Positions 21,828-29,798 of a stretch of DNA of 64,000 bases are shown one piece after another. This DNA comes from a virus. The stretch lies in IMG/VR virus record IMGVR_UViG_3300010885_018971, positions 1-64,000 of that record. One strand, given 5' to 3'. The notes under the pieces were generated by a model, which was not told the DNA's origin, searched no databases, and saw only the letters and a list, made by a program, of their open reading frames with translations. Position 1 is the stretch's first letter. Every line of letters starts with the position of its first letter. Made by a program: the position numbers and the translations under genes.

Positions 21828-21846
21828 TGGATTACCAGTAGAATGA
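21559..21846 (+). CDS. Conserved small phage protein with CxxC
   Basis: 95 residues. KIAKAYGIPVENPHELLDHSPVSCSSPLCVMCRNPRKTFKELTIQEQRN shows the Cys pairs and NPRK-KELTIQEQ ending shared with small proteins of other phages, so this frame is judged real. An in-frame ATG at 21571 is an alternative start. Overlaps the 21384 gene by about 270 bases and the next gene by four. Confidence 0.65.
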   Translation: MEMTMDEITKEKHSKRIHQKEVVQKRKAKIAKAYGIPVENPHELLDHSPVSCSSPLCVMCRNPRKTFKELTIQEQRNYQNLDEPRDRHSNGLPVE

Positions 21847-22103
21847 TACCACTATTTGTCAGCGTAGATAAGGCGAAGGAAAGATCTGCCATATGTAAGA
21901 CCTGCGATCAGTTCAAAGCAGGATTTTGTATGGAGTGTGGTTGTTTATTAAAGTTCAAGGTGCTGTTTGCAGCAGGTGATTGTCCAGTTGGTAAGTGGAA
22001 CATGGAACGAGCAACAGACATAATGGTACATACAATCGCGGATGATCTTTCCACAATCGAAGAGAGCACCACATCATGGGATAACTGGAAAGCAATAGAA
22101 TGA
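21843..22103 (+). CDS. Zinc-ribbon phage protein (DUF6171-like)
   Basis: 86 residues with four cysteine pairs or singles: CKTC, CMECGCLLKFKV and DCPVGKW. The block CMECGCLLK-KV-CP-GKW is a common T4-like phage zinc-binding pattern. Function unknown. Confidence 0.75.
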   Translation: MIPLFVSVDKAKERSAICKTCDQFKAGFCMECGCLLKFKVLFAAGDCPVGKWNMERATDIMVHTIADDLSTIEESTTSWDNWKAIE

Positions 22104-22294
22104 AAATAGACCCAAGCCGTAGCATGCAGGCATATAATGACATGCAACAACGAATCCGCATTCAAAGAAAAGTTGAAGATTTGACATTGGAGAAGAAACT
22201 AACTGCACAGAGGTTAGAAGAAATCGAACTGAAACGAATCCGCCTCAATCGTGAGTTGGATCAGGCTGGACAGAACGTGGATAAGTACGCATGA
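22100..22294 (+). CDS. Small coiled-coil protein
   Basis: 64 residues, nearly all helix with heptad-like hydrophobics (VEDLTLEKKLTAQRLEEIELK). ATGA overlaps on both sides. Function unknown. Confidence 0.6.
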   Translation: MKIDPSRSMQAYNDMQQRIRIQRKVEDLTLEKKLTAQRLEEIELKRIRLNRELDQAGQNVDKYA

Positions 22295-22422
22295 AAACAT
22301 TGACACAACAAGAAACTGAAGCGATCCTGGCAATGGCAGAGAAGATCAGTGCCCTAGAGATCGAAGTCGAACGGCTCAAGGTCATCATTTGGAAGCTAGA
22401 GGAACTTCTCAGACACAAGTGA
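22291..22422 (+). CDS. Small coiled-coil protein
   Basis: 43 residues (MKTLTQQETEAILAMAEKIS, then an amphipathic helix). Starts in the previous stop and is the last gene before a terminator. Short, but the coupling and helix pattern support it. Confidence 0.5.
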   Translation: MKTLTQQETEAILAMAEKISALEIEVERLKVIIWKLEELLRHK

Positions 22423-22462
22423 AATCGTAAACTTTGGTTTACGATCCTGGAAGACCGAAAAG

Positions 22463-22484
22463 ACCCTACTTTCAGTAGGGTTTT
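22463..22484 (+). terminator. Rho-independent terminator
   Basis: ACCCTACT, loop TTC, AGTAGGGT, then TTTTG. Ends the 21182-22422 operon and directly precedes an early promoter. Confidence 0.8.
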
Positions 22485-22496
22485 GTCATTTATCGC

Positions 22497-22525
22497 TTTA
22501 CTTTAATTCAGTCCAGACGTATAAT
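22497..22525 (+). promoter_or_regulatory. Early sigma70-type promoter
   Basis: TTTACT, 17 bp, TATAAT, with ATG at the predicted +1 (22532). Confidence 0.88.
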
Positions 22526-22555
22526 TATACTATGATGATCGAAAAGGAACTAAAA

Positions 22556-22927
22556 ATGACCGAACTGACTAGCTGGGAAGAGATGACTACCCTCGAGCAG
22601 TATGCTTGCACTTTCTGGGATATGTACAAGGACGCCCATGGTTTCCGTCCTCGCCATGTTGACACCACCAGCTGGACCGAAGCTGATTTCGAACGTGAGT
22701 TCAAAGAGTTGGGTGAGATCATGGATCGCGAAGAGATCCTCCGCAAGGAAAACGAAGCGACCGCAATCCATGCGTTCGAAATGCGCATGGCTGATCTCCT
22801 GCGCTCTGGTGCAAAGGATCGTGAGATGGCAATGCGTTGGGTCCACGAAGCCGAAGGTAGCAATGGTGACGATGAGTACCTTTGCTTCTTGGTTGGTTTG
22901 CCTTATCGTTATTTTAAAAATGTTTGA
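22556..22927 (+). CDS. Conserved early phage hypothetical protein
   Basis: 123 residues from the ATG at 22556 (AAAAGGA eight bases upstream). YACTFWDMYKDAHGFRPRHVDT resembles a block seen in many phage early proteins of unknown function. Acidic and helical overall. Codon use is more GC-rich than in the late genes. Confidence 0.7.
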   Translation: MTELTSWEEMTTLEQYACTFWDMYKDAHGFRPRHVDTTSWTEADFEREFKELGEIMDREEILRKENEATAIHAFEMRMADLLRSGAKDREMAMRWVHEAEGSNGDDEYLCFLVGLPYRYFKNV

Positions 22928-22941
22928 GAAGGAAATATATA

Positions 22942-23133
22942 ATGTCTAAATTTAATTTCATGGGTTTCTTGTTTTTCATCACTGGAATCATTGCCCTCAT
23001 GTCAGTGGTTGGTGGAATCGATACCAACCCCGATCTTTCGATCTTCCAGATGATCCAACTATTTGCAGTGTCACTGGTTGGATTTGGTTGTATGTCTCTC
23101 GGTGTTTCATTCATGAAGGATAAAGAAGTATGA
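22942..23133 (+). CDS. Small membrane protein
   Basis: 63 residues with two membrane helices (MGFLFFITGIIALMSVVGGI and LFAVSLVGFGCMSLGVSF). AAGGAAAT precedes the ATG at 22942. Function unknown. Confidence 0.6.
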   Translation: MSKFNFMGFLFFITGIIALMSVVGGIDTNPDLSIFQMIQLFAVSLVGFGCMSLGVSFMKDKEV

Positions 23134-23354
23134 TAGATCTCGCTGCATATCGGTCTCCCGTCCAAGAGGAATCGTTCTACAAAAACATTCCGATCCAACA
23201 TCTCAAGGAAGTTCAGGATCACTTTCGTGGTAAGGTCAACAAGATTCGCTACATCTTTCGTGGTCCACGCTACGATCCCATGCGAGTTTCCACTCGTAAG
23301 GCAGATGCCACTGGATTCTCAATTTACGTCAGCAACTGGGTATCAAGCAAATGA
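23130..23354 (+). CDS. Small hypothetical protein
   Basis: 74 residues, basic C-terminal half (KIRYIFRGPRYDPMRVSTRKADATGFSIYV). ATGA overlaps both neighbours in a run of coupled small genes. No family recognised. Confidence 0.6.
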   Translation: MIDLAAYRSPVQEESFYKNIPIQHLKEVQDHFRGKVNKIRYIFRGPRYDPMRVSTRKADATGFSIYVSNWVSSK

Positions 23355-23623
23355 GAACTAAGACTATCATCGATGGCTTTAAGAATAGCCAAAAATTCCG
23401 AATCATCTTCAAGGGTGATGGATCAGAAAACGATATCGGTATGTACCTGACAATCCAGCAAATGACCAACACATTTGCAACGATAAATGCTCGTGCCATC
23501 TGCTGGGATGCAATGATTCACTTGGCTTATCTACGCTATGATGCTAAGCGGATCGGTAAAGAAATCCCAACTGGTCTGGGCACTACGATACGAAATAAAC
23601 AAGTACAGGTGGATTTGCTATGA
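23351..23623 (+). CDS. Small hypothetical protein
   Basis: 90 residues, mixed alpha/beta (KFRIIFKGDGSENDIGMYLTIQQM). Translationally coupled by ATGA overlaps. No family recognised. Confidence 0.6.
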   Translation: MRTKTIIDGFKNSQKFRIIFKGDGSENDIGMYLTIQQMTNTFATINARAICWDAMIHLAYLRYDAKRIGKEIPTGLGTTIRNKQVQVDLL

Positions 23624-23841
23624 ACGAAATAACATTACATAGAGACGATCTGGAAACCATCCTGCGTCTGGTTGATCAACTAAACCCTTCCGATACGCTA
23701 AGACTATCCGCTGGATATGTCACAATCTACTCGGATCAGTCATCGGGCATTGGTCAACTGATAGATGCAGAGGTAGACGTAGATCTCAATGGGTTGCAAG
23801 GTAAGTTCAAACAAAGAATAGTGGATGAGGAAAGCTGGTGA
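23620..23841 (+). CDS. Small hypothetical protein
   Basis: 73 acidic residues, beta-rich C-terminal half (RLSAGYVTIYSDQSSGIGQLIDAEVDVDL). Coupled to both neighbours. No family recognised. Confidence 0.6.
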   Translation: MNEITLHRDDLETILRLVDQLNPSDTLRLSAGYVTIYSDQSSGIGQLIDAEVDVDLNGLQGKFKQRIVDEESW

Positions 23842-24056
23842 GTATATACAACTGGATAGATGATAAGGGATATGAAGAAGGCACTCAAGAAGACTATGAG
23901 GCATTTGCAAGAAAGCGTAGTGCAATCCTAATCAAGTACAGAGACGCTGATCTATCCACTTACATCTACTTCTGGACTATTAAAAACATCCGCATTAGTC
24001 CAATATACTCTAGCCCAGAGGAAGCGAAGTCCTGGAATGGAAAGGTAATAGAATGA
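23838..24056 (+). CDS. Small hypothetical protein
   Basis: 72 residues from GTG or the start within GTGAGT; a central YRDADLSTYIYFWTIKNIRI. Coupled to both neighbours. No family recognised. Confidence 0.55.
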   Translation: MSIYNWIDDKGYEEGTQEDYEAFARKRSAILIKYRDADLSTYIYFWTIKNIRISPIYSSPEEAKSWNGKVIE

Positions 24057-24208
24057 CTTGGATACTATACATAATACTGGGAACAACAATGCCCACATTA
24101 CATCAGGTAAATCGATATTCAGAAGAAGCTGGATGTCGTGCAGCTATTACAGAATTGCTTGGTCAAGGAGTAAGGGCTGTTTGTTTATATAAACAGGAAG
24201 CGAAATGA
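24053..24208 (+). CDS. Small hypothetical protein
   Basis: 51 residues with a hydrophobic N-terminus (MTWILYIILGTTMPTL) and a helical rest containing two cysteines. ATGA overlaps on both sides make it likely real. Possibly exported or membrane-bound. Confidence 0.55.
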   Translation: MTWILYIILGTTMPTLHQVNRYSEEAGCRAAITELLGQGVRAVCLYKQEAK

Positions 24209-24465
24209 ACGAAAAGATTAAACAGTTTGCAGAACTATCCAAAGCGTATAAGACAATATTGGTTGATGGGAAAATGCAATCAGTTCTACTAATAGATCCA
24301 GAGAGATTCGCTGGTATGATTGTTAAAGAATGTGCTAATATTGCAACAATGAATCAATTTCAGTGGGATTCTGCTGGTGGATATGTGTTAAAGCATTTTG
24401 GGATTGAACCTGATGTAAATGAGAATCTACGGAATCGTGGCACTTACTTTGGTAATGATGTATGA
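24205..24465 (+). CDS. Conserved phage hypothetical protein
   Basis: 86 residues. KECANIATMNQFQWDSAGGYVLKHFGIE follows the ECA ... HFGIE pattern of small proteins from many phages. Function unknown. Confidence 0.65.
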   Translation: MNEKIKQFAELSKAYKTILVDGKMQSVLLIDPERFAGMIVKECANIATMNQFQWDSAGGYVLKHFGIEPDVNENLRNRGTYFGNDV

Positions 24466-24872
24466 AACTAACCTTCTGTGCACTCTGTGGATCAACTGAA
24501 GCGATAGAACATCATCATATTCTACCAAAGGCAATGGGAGGAACAGATGCAAAGGATAATCTACTAACACTATGTGCAATACACCATGTGGCAATACATA
24601 AACTAAATGATAAAAGAATCCACTCTGCAAGCCTAATCAAAGAAGCCAAGAGAAAGCAAAAAGAAAATGGTGAATTTCTGGGTGGTCATATTCCCTTTGG
24701 ATATCGCCTAAAGGATAACAAACTAGTAAGGCATAGAGACGAGCAACGGATACTAAAGGATATAACACATCAGAGAGTATTGGGATTATCTTTGAGAGAG
24801 ATAAAGAAATACCTAGAGAAAGAACATGGCGTTGTGCGAAGTATCGTATGGATAGGAGATATTGTTAGATGA
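24462..24872 (+). CDS. HNH protein with serine-recombinase-like C-terminal segment
   Basis: 136 residues. The first 50 form an HNH zinc-type nuclease domain (CALCG, EHHHILPKAMGGTDAKDNLLTLC, HH). From about residue 65 the chain (KENGEFLGGHIPFGYRLKDN, then DEQRILKDI-HQRVLGLSLREIKKYL) resembles the middle recombinase domain of large serine recombinases, not an HNH partner. It lacks a resolvase catalytic domain. It could be a homing-type nuclease with a borrowed DNA-binding unit. Confidence 0.65.
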   Translation: MKLTFCALCGSTEAIEHHHILPKAMGGTDAKDNLLTLCAIHHVAIHKLNDKRIHSASLIKEAKRKQKENGEFLGGHIPFGYRLKDNKLVRHRDEQRILKDITHQRVLGLSLREIKKYLEKEHGVVRSIVWIGDIVR

Positions 24873-24923
24873 GTAAAGGTCGCACCATATCTAAATTTAT
24901 GATTGTTCTTTATACTGCCGCAA

Positions 24924-25265
24924 ATGGGTTCATATAAAGAAAAAAACTGCCCAACTTGTGGCACTGCTCACAGAAAGCAAGGGCTATACTGCTCTCGCTC
25001 GTGTGGTAATTCACGTGTTCACACGCACAGATCGCGCAAAAATCTGTCTGAGAAGATCACTCAGCACTGGCAGACTGCAGAATCCAGTGAGCAACGTGAC
25101 AAAGTGTCTTCTCAGGGCAAACTACAGCTGAAAAAGATACACAACAAGGACGACGAAGACCTTCAGCAGATGACCTTGGATGACTTCATGGTGGAACCAG
25201 TGGTGGATGACCTGAAAAATGGTCAATTTAGGGCTGGTGGTGACCTGTGGACAGAGGTGGACTGA
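24924..25265 (+). CDS. Small zinc-finger phage protein
   Basis: 113 residues from the ATG at 24924. The N-terminal GSYKEKNCPTCGTAHRKQG and LYCSRSCGNSR blocks form a four-cysteine zinc finger known from other phage proteins of unknown role. The C-terminal half is acidic (NKDDEDLQQMTLDDF). Upstream ATG at 24903 is a less likely start. Confidence 0.7.
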   Translation: MGSYKEKNCPTCGTAHRKQGLYCSRSCGNSRVHTHRSRKNLSEKITQHWQTAESSEQRDKVSSQGKLQLKKIHNKDDEDLQQMTLDDFMVEPVVDDLKNGQFRAGGDLWTEVD

Positions 25266-25326
25266 TAGAAAACGAAGGTATACGTTTTTGAAATCGTTGT
25301 TTGCACGCTACGATCGTCAAAAATAC

Positions 25327-25355
25327 TTGCTTTTTACTTGACTTTGGGCTAGAAT
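25327..25355 (+). promoter_or_regulatory. Promoter, weaker early type
   Basis: TTGCTT, 17 bp, TAGAAT, about 60 bases before a second promoter. Tandem promoters would drive the ATPase gene. Confidence 0.55.
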
Positions 25356-25417
25356 AGCTGTGTAGAGGGTTGATGATGACTAATCCCTACTGAAGTTGAG
25401 GGTTTTACAGAAATACC

Positions 25418-25446
25418 TTTACTTTAATTCGGTTTACAGCGATAAT
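25418..25446 (+). promoter_or_regulatory. Early sigma70-type promoter
   Basis: TTTACT, 17 bp, GATAAT and ATG at +1 (25453). A short CCCT/AGGG hairpin lies just upstream (25384-25402). Confidence 0.8.
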
Positions 25447-25482
25447 TATACTATGATGAATGAAAACGTGAAGGAAAACTCT

Positions 25483-26379
25483 GTGAAATCTCTTATCTCT
25501 TTTGACTCTGCCTCTGGTAAATTTGTTGGATCTCTGAACGGTAAGGTCGTGGTTCGTAGCAAGTACGAAGATGCCGTTAAGGCTCGTCTGGCTGAGATGT
25601 CTGGCACTGTGGCTGAGGCTGCTAAAGCGATTGATGCAAAGAACGAAAAGTACGGTATCAATGAGCGATTCTCTTTCGTGGAAAAGCTGGTGACCATGGT
25701 CGCTACTGGTGTCCAACCCTCTGCCGTGATCACTGGCGAAGGTGGTCTCGGTAAGACCTTCACTGTTACTAAGACCTTGGAAGCCAATGGTCTGCGTGAC
25801 ATCAGTGATTTGGCTGAGTTCCAAGTCGGTACTGTGTTAAATGCACGTAAGTGCTTTACCTTTGTTAAGGGTTACTCTACTCCCAAGGGTCTCTATCGTA
25901 CTCTGTTCGAGAACAACAAGGGTACTATCGTGTTTGATGACTGCGACGCTGTTCTTAAGGATCCCGTTGCACTTAACCTGCTCAAGTCCGCTCTTGACTC
26001 ATACGGTAAGCGTATCATCTCTTGGAATGCAGACATGAAGGATGAAGATCTGCCACGTAGCTTCAACTTCGAAGGTCGTGTTATCTTTATCTCTAACATG
26101 AGCCAAGACAAGATCGACCAAGCGATCCGTTCACGTTCTATGATGATCGACTTGTCCATGACACTGAACCAAAAGATCGATCGTATGGAGCACATCGCTC
26201 TGTCTCCTGAGTTCTTGCCTGAGTATAGTGCTGAGTGCAAGAAAGATGCGCTGGCGCTTATCCGTGAGATCAAAGATGACTGCAAAGAAATCTCTCTGCG
26301 TACTCTTATCTCTGTTACCAAGGTTCGCGCCAGTAACAAAGAGTGGAAAGACCTCGCTACTTACATGTTGACTGCTTAA
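25483..26379 (+). CDS. AAA+ ATPase
   Basis: 298 residues from GTG, which has GAAGGA seven bases upstream, the arrangement seen in sister early genes; ATG at 25453 at the transcription start is the alternative. Walker A GEGGLGKT at about 85-92, Walker B TIVFDDCD, and an arginine-finger-like RSRSMMIDLSM segment after a sensor-like VIFISNMS. Related ATPases occur in T4-like aquatic phages. Role (DNA, protein remodelling) unknown. GC-richer codons indicate high early expression. Confidence 0.8.
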   Translation: MKSLISFDSASGKFVGSLNGKVVVRSKYEDAVKARLAEMSGTVAEAAKAIDAKNEKYGINERFSFVEKLVTMVATGVQPSAVITGEGGLGKTFTVTKTLEANGLRDISDLAEFQVGTVLNARKCFTFVKGYSTPKGLYRTLFENNKGTIVFDDCDAVLKDPVALNLLKSALDSYGKRIISWNADMKDEDLPRSFNFEGRVIFISNMSQDKIDQAIRSRSMMIDLSMTLNQKIDRMEHIALSPEFLPEYSAECKKDALALIREIKDDCKEISLRTLISVTKVRASNKEWKDLATYMLTA

Positions 26380-26388
26380 GGAATAATT

Positions 26389-26583
26389 ATGAGTAAGATG
26401 GCTGAAATTGATATGGAAATTCGTGACCTTCTGGACACCACTAGGTGGTCTATAGATGAGATCGCCAACTACTGCCAATGCCCTGTAGCATGGGTTGAGG
26501 CAATAGTGGAGGAACGCTGGGTGGCTAGGCTTAATAGGAAGATGGATGAGGTCATGTCGCCTTATCAGACTTGCAACTCATGA
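26389..26583 (+). CDS. Small helix-turn-helix-like protein
   Basis: 64 residues; TRWSIDEIANYCQCPVAWVEAIVEERW has the spacing of a helix-turn-helix. AAGGAATAATT precedes the start. DNA binding is inferred only. Confidence 0.55.
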   Translation: MSKMAEIDMEIRDLLDTTRWSIDEIANYCQCPVAWVEAIVEERWVARLNRKMDEVMSPYQTCNS

Positions 26584-26696
26584 GATAATATACTCAATTT
26601 CATCTTAGGGAAGTATATTCAGTGGGCGGGACTCCTACCCATAGATCCTATAGACGAAGTTAACCCATACCATCTTTTTTCTAAGGAACTCTAATC

Positions 26697-26819
26697 ATGT
26701 ACCAAACCCTGCTGTGCTATCTAGAGGATATGTCATGGGAAGACGTCTTGATTGTATCTTTCTTCATGCTATTGGAAACAGGATTTATCTTAAGTGTTTC
26801 ATTTTCACTGCTCGCCTAA
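26697..26819 (+). CDS. Small membrane peptide
   Basis: 40 residues with one hydrophobic helix (VLIVSFFMLLETGFILSVSF). AAGGAACT stands eight bases before the ATG. Function unknown. Confidence 0.5.
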   Translation: MYQTLLCYLEDMSWEDVLIVSFFMLLETGFILSVSFSLLA

Positions 26820-26862
26820 AATGTCCCGCAGTATTTTTTTACTTCAAAAAGGTTGCTAAGGT

Positions 26863-27084
26863 ATGAATTCCATTGAGATTACCATTTCCCGAGGTTTGGA
26901 CATTAATCTTATCCTACAGCAGATTGTTGATTGGGGTTTAACCCTAGATAATCTTACCATTTGTCGTAGGGACTCCTACATGATTGATCTTGGTATTTCT
27001 TCCAAGTATAACTTTGATCTTTGTTTGTTTGAGGAATTTCTTCAAGAGTTGGAATATGAGCATGATATGAAAGAATTAGCATGA
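26863..27084 (+). CDS. Small hypothetical protein
   Basis: 73 acidic residues (LDINLILQQIVDWGLTLDNL). AAGG lies close before the ATG; the stop overlaps the next start. No family recognised. Confidence 0.55.
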   Translation: MNSIEITISRGLDINLILQQIVDWGLTLDNLTICRRDSYMIDLGISSKYNFDLCLFEEFLQELEYEHDMKELA

Positions 27085-27182
27085 GTCTAGATAGAATTGC
27101 TGGTTTTGCATTTGTAGTGGCATTGGCTGTGTTTGTACACTGGTTCTTTGCGCTATGCTTTTTTATAATCTTTCTATGGTGA
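27081..27182 (+). CDS. Small membrane peptide
   Basis: 33 residues, nearly all hydrophobic (IAGFAFVVALAVFVHWFF). ATGA overlap with the previous gene and five bases before the next. Likely inserted in the inner membrane. Confidence 0.5.
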   Translation: MSLDRIAGFAFVVALAVFVHWFFALCFFIIFLW

Positions 27183-27186
27183 TACT

Positions 27187-27528
27187 ATGAGTTTAGATGT
27201 TGATTTAATGGTGGTTCAGCCTGTATCGATTTACTCTGGGAATATTACTCACAATCTGGGTAAGATGGCTTCCGAGGTTAAGTTGAGTAATGGTAAGACT
27301 TTATATGATGTTCTTTGGCGACCTGATGAGCATGGGTTTAAGACTGGTGAGGATATTGCTGAACTTCTAGATGAAGGGTTTAATATTCTGCTCGCTTCTC
27401 CCGAAGAGTATAAGAAATATAACCCAGAGAATGGGTGGGGTTCCTATGATGGATTGGTGGATTTTGTTTATAAGTATCGTAACGCATGCTGGGATAGTCC
27501 AGAGGCAGAATTAAGGGTGAGTCGATGA
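27187..27528 (+). CDS. Conserved phage hypothetical protein
   Basis: 113 residues. The order SLDVDL, NITHNLGKMA, LWRPDEHGF, NPENGWGSYDGLVDFV, RNACWDSPEAELRVSR matches a protein found in many phages. Function unknown. Confidence 0.72.
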   Translation: MSLDVDLMVVQPVSIYSGNITHNLGKMASEVKLSNGKTLYDVLWRPDEHGFKTGEDIAELLDEGFNILLASPEEYKKYNPENGWGSYDGLVDFVYKYRNACWDSPEAELRVSR

Positions 27529-27833
27529 GTTATGCACGATGGTCGAATAGTAGTTGGTATGCCTTCTACAATGTAAATGGTAGATTATCGCTTTGGTATG
27601 ACATGGATCATACCATTGATTGGGAGTATTCGGAACTGCAGGATATCATGTCCAAGGACTCCGAGAAGATTCCGCTATTCTTCATGGCGGTGTATAAGTG
27701 TACTGAGGAAGATGCTCAAGAAGCCATGGGCTATATTCGTTATTACCTGGAGGAATATGATCCCAAGGATAGTGGAGAGTATAACAAAGAAGTGGCTGAA
27801 TTCATAAAGAAATGGGAGAGTGAAGGTGAATAA
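27525..27833 (+). CDS. Conserved phage hypothetical protein
   Basis: 102 residues, acidic with aromatic N-terminus (YARWSNSSWYAFYNVNG). ATGA overlap with its predecessor. No function known. Confidence 0.6.
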   Translation: MSYARWSNSSWYAFYNVNGRLSLWYDMDHTIDWEYSELQDIMSKDSEKIPLFFMAVYKCTEEDAQEAMGYIRYYLEEYDPKDSGEYNKEVAEFIKKWESEGE

Positions 27834-28071
27834 GATCTGGAAACTAAAGTATGAGAATGGAACTTGGATAGTTCTGTTCCATCCGAACAATGGTGAGTTT
27901 ACTAACCTGTCCCCCGAGGATATGGCATCAGTCTTTAGGACCAAACCCTCTGTTGAGGATCTTAGGACTCAGGTATGGGCAGATGACCTTATTGAGCGAT
28001 ATCTTGATACCAAGGACTTCTCCGATGCAAAATCCCTGTTACAAAAATATCGCTTGCCTTGCAAGGAATAA
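27820..28071 (+). CDS. Small hypothetical protein
   Basis: 83 residues from GTG, overlapping the previous gene by 14 bases. Tryptophan-rich N-terminal beta segment (IWKLKYENGTWIVLFHP). No family recognised. An early promoter lies in its last codons. Confidence 0.55.
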   Translation: MKVNKIWKLKYENGTWIVLFHPNNGEFTNLSPEDMASVFRTKPSVEDLRTQVWADDLIERYLDTKDFSDAKSLLQKYRLPCKE

Positions 28072-28082
28072 TGGAGTATAAT
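28054..28082 (+). promoter_or_regulatory. Early promoter inside gene end
   Basis: TTGCCT, 17 bp, TATAAT. The next ATG is one base after the -10, so this promoter cannot give a full message for the 28084 gene and more likely serves the phosphoesterase gene. Confidence 0.65.
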
Positions 28083-28083
28083 T

Positions 28084-28305
28084 ATGAATGATAAAGAAAT
28101 TATTGAAGTGGCACAAAAAGTTGATGATACAATGTATAAACTCATTGAGGAATACGAGATCTCTCCGCTGATCGTTGGAAGCATTGTTCTTGCACGATTG
28201 ATGGTTCTGACTGACATGACTGAAGAAAATAATGATTTTAGAAAGATTCTAAGATCTGCACTGGCCACGCCCAGTAAACCCTTAACTGAAAGGACTATAC
28301 AATGA
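28084..28305 (+). CDS. Small hypothetical protein
   Basis: 73 residues, helical. GGAGTATAATT before the ATG provides a ribosome site on read-through mRNA. ATGA overlap with the next gene. No family recognised. Confidence 0.6.
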   Translation: MNDKEIIEVAQKVDDTMYKLIEEYEISPLIVGSIVLARLMVLTDMTEENNDFRKILRSALATPSKPLTERTIQ

Positions 28306-29210
28306 AGATCGCTACCTGCTCTGACATTCACTTGGAATTCGGTGAAATCGAATTAAAGAATCCCAGTGATGTTGAAGTATTGATTTTGTCTGGTGACATC
28401 TGCGTTGCAGCGGATATCTTACCACTCAATGAAAAAGAATTACCAGGTTTTGCCAATGCAAAGTCTGAAATGATCCATGAGTTCTTTCAGAATTGCTGCA
28501 GAGAATTCAAACATGTGATTTATATTGCTGGTAATCATGAGCACTATCATGGTGACTACATCAAGACCATTCCCAAGTTAAAAGAACTTCTGGGATATAA
28601 CGTCAATCTTCATATTCTTGACAAAGAACGTGTTGAGTTCAATAACGTAGTGTTTCTTGGTGGTACTCTCTGGACCGACATGAACAAAGAAGATCCTAAA
28701 ACATTAGCTCAGATTCGTGGTATGATGAATGATTTTAGAACTGTTGAAAAGAGTGATGAAGTGGTTCACTACAAGACTCCGATCTATGCCGTTAAGGAAG
28801 ACGGTAGCTATGATTATGATAATGTAGTGAGCATGGAATTTCATACTCGCACAGCAAAGTTTTCCCCGCAGGATGCTGTGGTGGATCACAAAGCCATGCT
28901 TGAGTTTATTGATTCACAATACAAAGATATTCCTCCATGGAAAACGATTGTAGTTGTTGGTCACCATTCTCCCAGCAAAACATCTACACACCCTCGTTAT
29001 AGGAAAGAAGAGTTGATGAATGGTGGATACAGTTCTGATCTTGATAATTTTATCCTAGATCGTCCAGGTATCAAACTTTGGACTCATGGACATACTCATG
29101 AGGATTTTGACTACATGATTGGTAATTGTCGTATTGTTTGTAATCCTCGTGGTTACATTCACTACGAAGATCGTGCTGATCGTTTTGAATTAAAGGTGGT
29201 TGAAGTATGA
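28302..29210 (+). CDS. Calcineurin-like phosphoesterase
   Basis: 302 residues. Metal motifs D8-I-H10, GD32, GNHEHY near 84, GHHSPS near 225 and GHTHE near 266 are complete. A small-substrate or nucleic-acid phosphodiesterase is possible; the long insert (130-200) differs from the LpxH-like protein at 6672. Substrate unknown. Confidence 0.82.
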   Translation: MKIATCSDIHLEFGEIELKNPSDVEVLILSGDICVAADILPLNEKELPGFANAKSEMIHEFFQNCCREFKHVIYIAGNHEHYHGDYIKTIPKLKELLGYNVNLHILDKERVEFNNVVFLGGTLWTDMNKEDPKTLAQIRGMMNDFRTVEKSDEVVHYKTPIYAVKEDGSYDYDNVVSMEFHTRTAKFSPQDAVVDHKAMLEFIDSQYKDIPPWKTIVVVGHHSPSKTSTHPRYRKEELMNGGYSSDLDNFILDRPGIKLWTHGHTHEDFDYMIGNCRIVCNPRGYIHYEDRADRFELKVVEV

Positions 29211-29383
29211 GTACATATGTAATTACAGTTGAGGAAGATCCAGAGACTGGAGAATTAGTTCTTCCTTTCTCTGACGAAATGCTTGCTGAAGTTGGTTGGG
29301 CAGCTGGCGATATACTTAATTGGGAAATACAAGATGATGGTTCATGGACATTAAGGAAAAAAGATGGAAACGAACCAGTGTGA
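29207..29383 (+). CDS. AbrB/SpoVT-like small protein
   Basis: 58 residues; ELVLPFSDEMLAEVGWAAGDILNWEIQDDGSW fits the swapped-hairpin AbrB pattern of small phage proteins. May bind DNA. ATGA overlap with the phosphoesterase. Confidence 0.6.
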   Translation: MSTYVITVEEDPETGELVLPFSDEMLAEVGWAAGDILNWEIQDDGSWTLRKKDGNEPV

Positions 29384-29501
29384 GTACGCAGACTCTGCAC
29401 TTGAGCATTACATGAAGAAGTGCATGCGTTTAGAAGAAGAAAATCGTGAATTGAAAAAACAAATTGAAAAATTACTTTGGATGATAGAGGAGAAAGATTA
29501 A
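29364..29501 (+). CDS. Small coiled-coil peptide
   Basis: 45 residues, with an RLEEENRELKKQIEKLLWMI leucine-zipper-like helix. TAAGGAA precedes the ATG; overlaps its predecessor by 20 bases and the next start by one. Confidence 0.55.
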   Translation: METNQCEYADSALEHYMKKCMRLEEENRELKKQIEKLLWMIEEKD

Positions 29502-29797
29502 TGAGCAAATTTACTTTTATGTGTGAAGACGAACCGATGCCTTTTGCAGATGCAGTAACAACCAAAAGAACATTTGAATTCAGTGCAGTATCGTTGAATG
29601 ATATTATTCAAGAATTTGAATACTTCTTGAAGGGTGCTGGCTTCTATATTAATGGAACTCTTGATGTTGTTCCTGAAGAAGAATGCGATTATAACCCAGA
29701 TGCAAATTTAGAATTATATGATGCAATGGACTTACCGCAAACAATCCACAGTCATCATTATTATGATACAGAACGTAACAAACCAATAAAGGCTTAA
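29501..29797 (+). CDS. Conserved phage hypothetical protein
   Basis: 98 residues from the ATG on the previous stop. TTKRTFEFSAVSLNDIIQEFEYFLKGAGFYINGTLD resembles a block found in other phage proteins of unknown function. Acidic. Confidence 0.65.
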   Translation: MSKFTFMCEDEPMPFADAVTTKRTFEFSAVSLNDIIQEFEYFLKGAGFYINGTLDVVPEEECDYNPDANLELYDAMDLPQTIHSHHYYDTERNKPIKA

Positions 29798-29798
29798 A

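Noticed and set aside
24869-24937. 22-codon ORF overlapping the HNH gene stop
   Set aside because: ATGA overlap only; too short and without pattern.
25405-26478. Minus-strand ORFs of 115-148 codons opposite the AAA+ ATPase
   Set aside because: Antisense frames kept open by the GC-rich codon pattern of the sense gene; no start signals.
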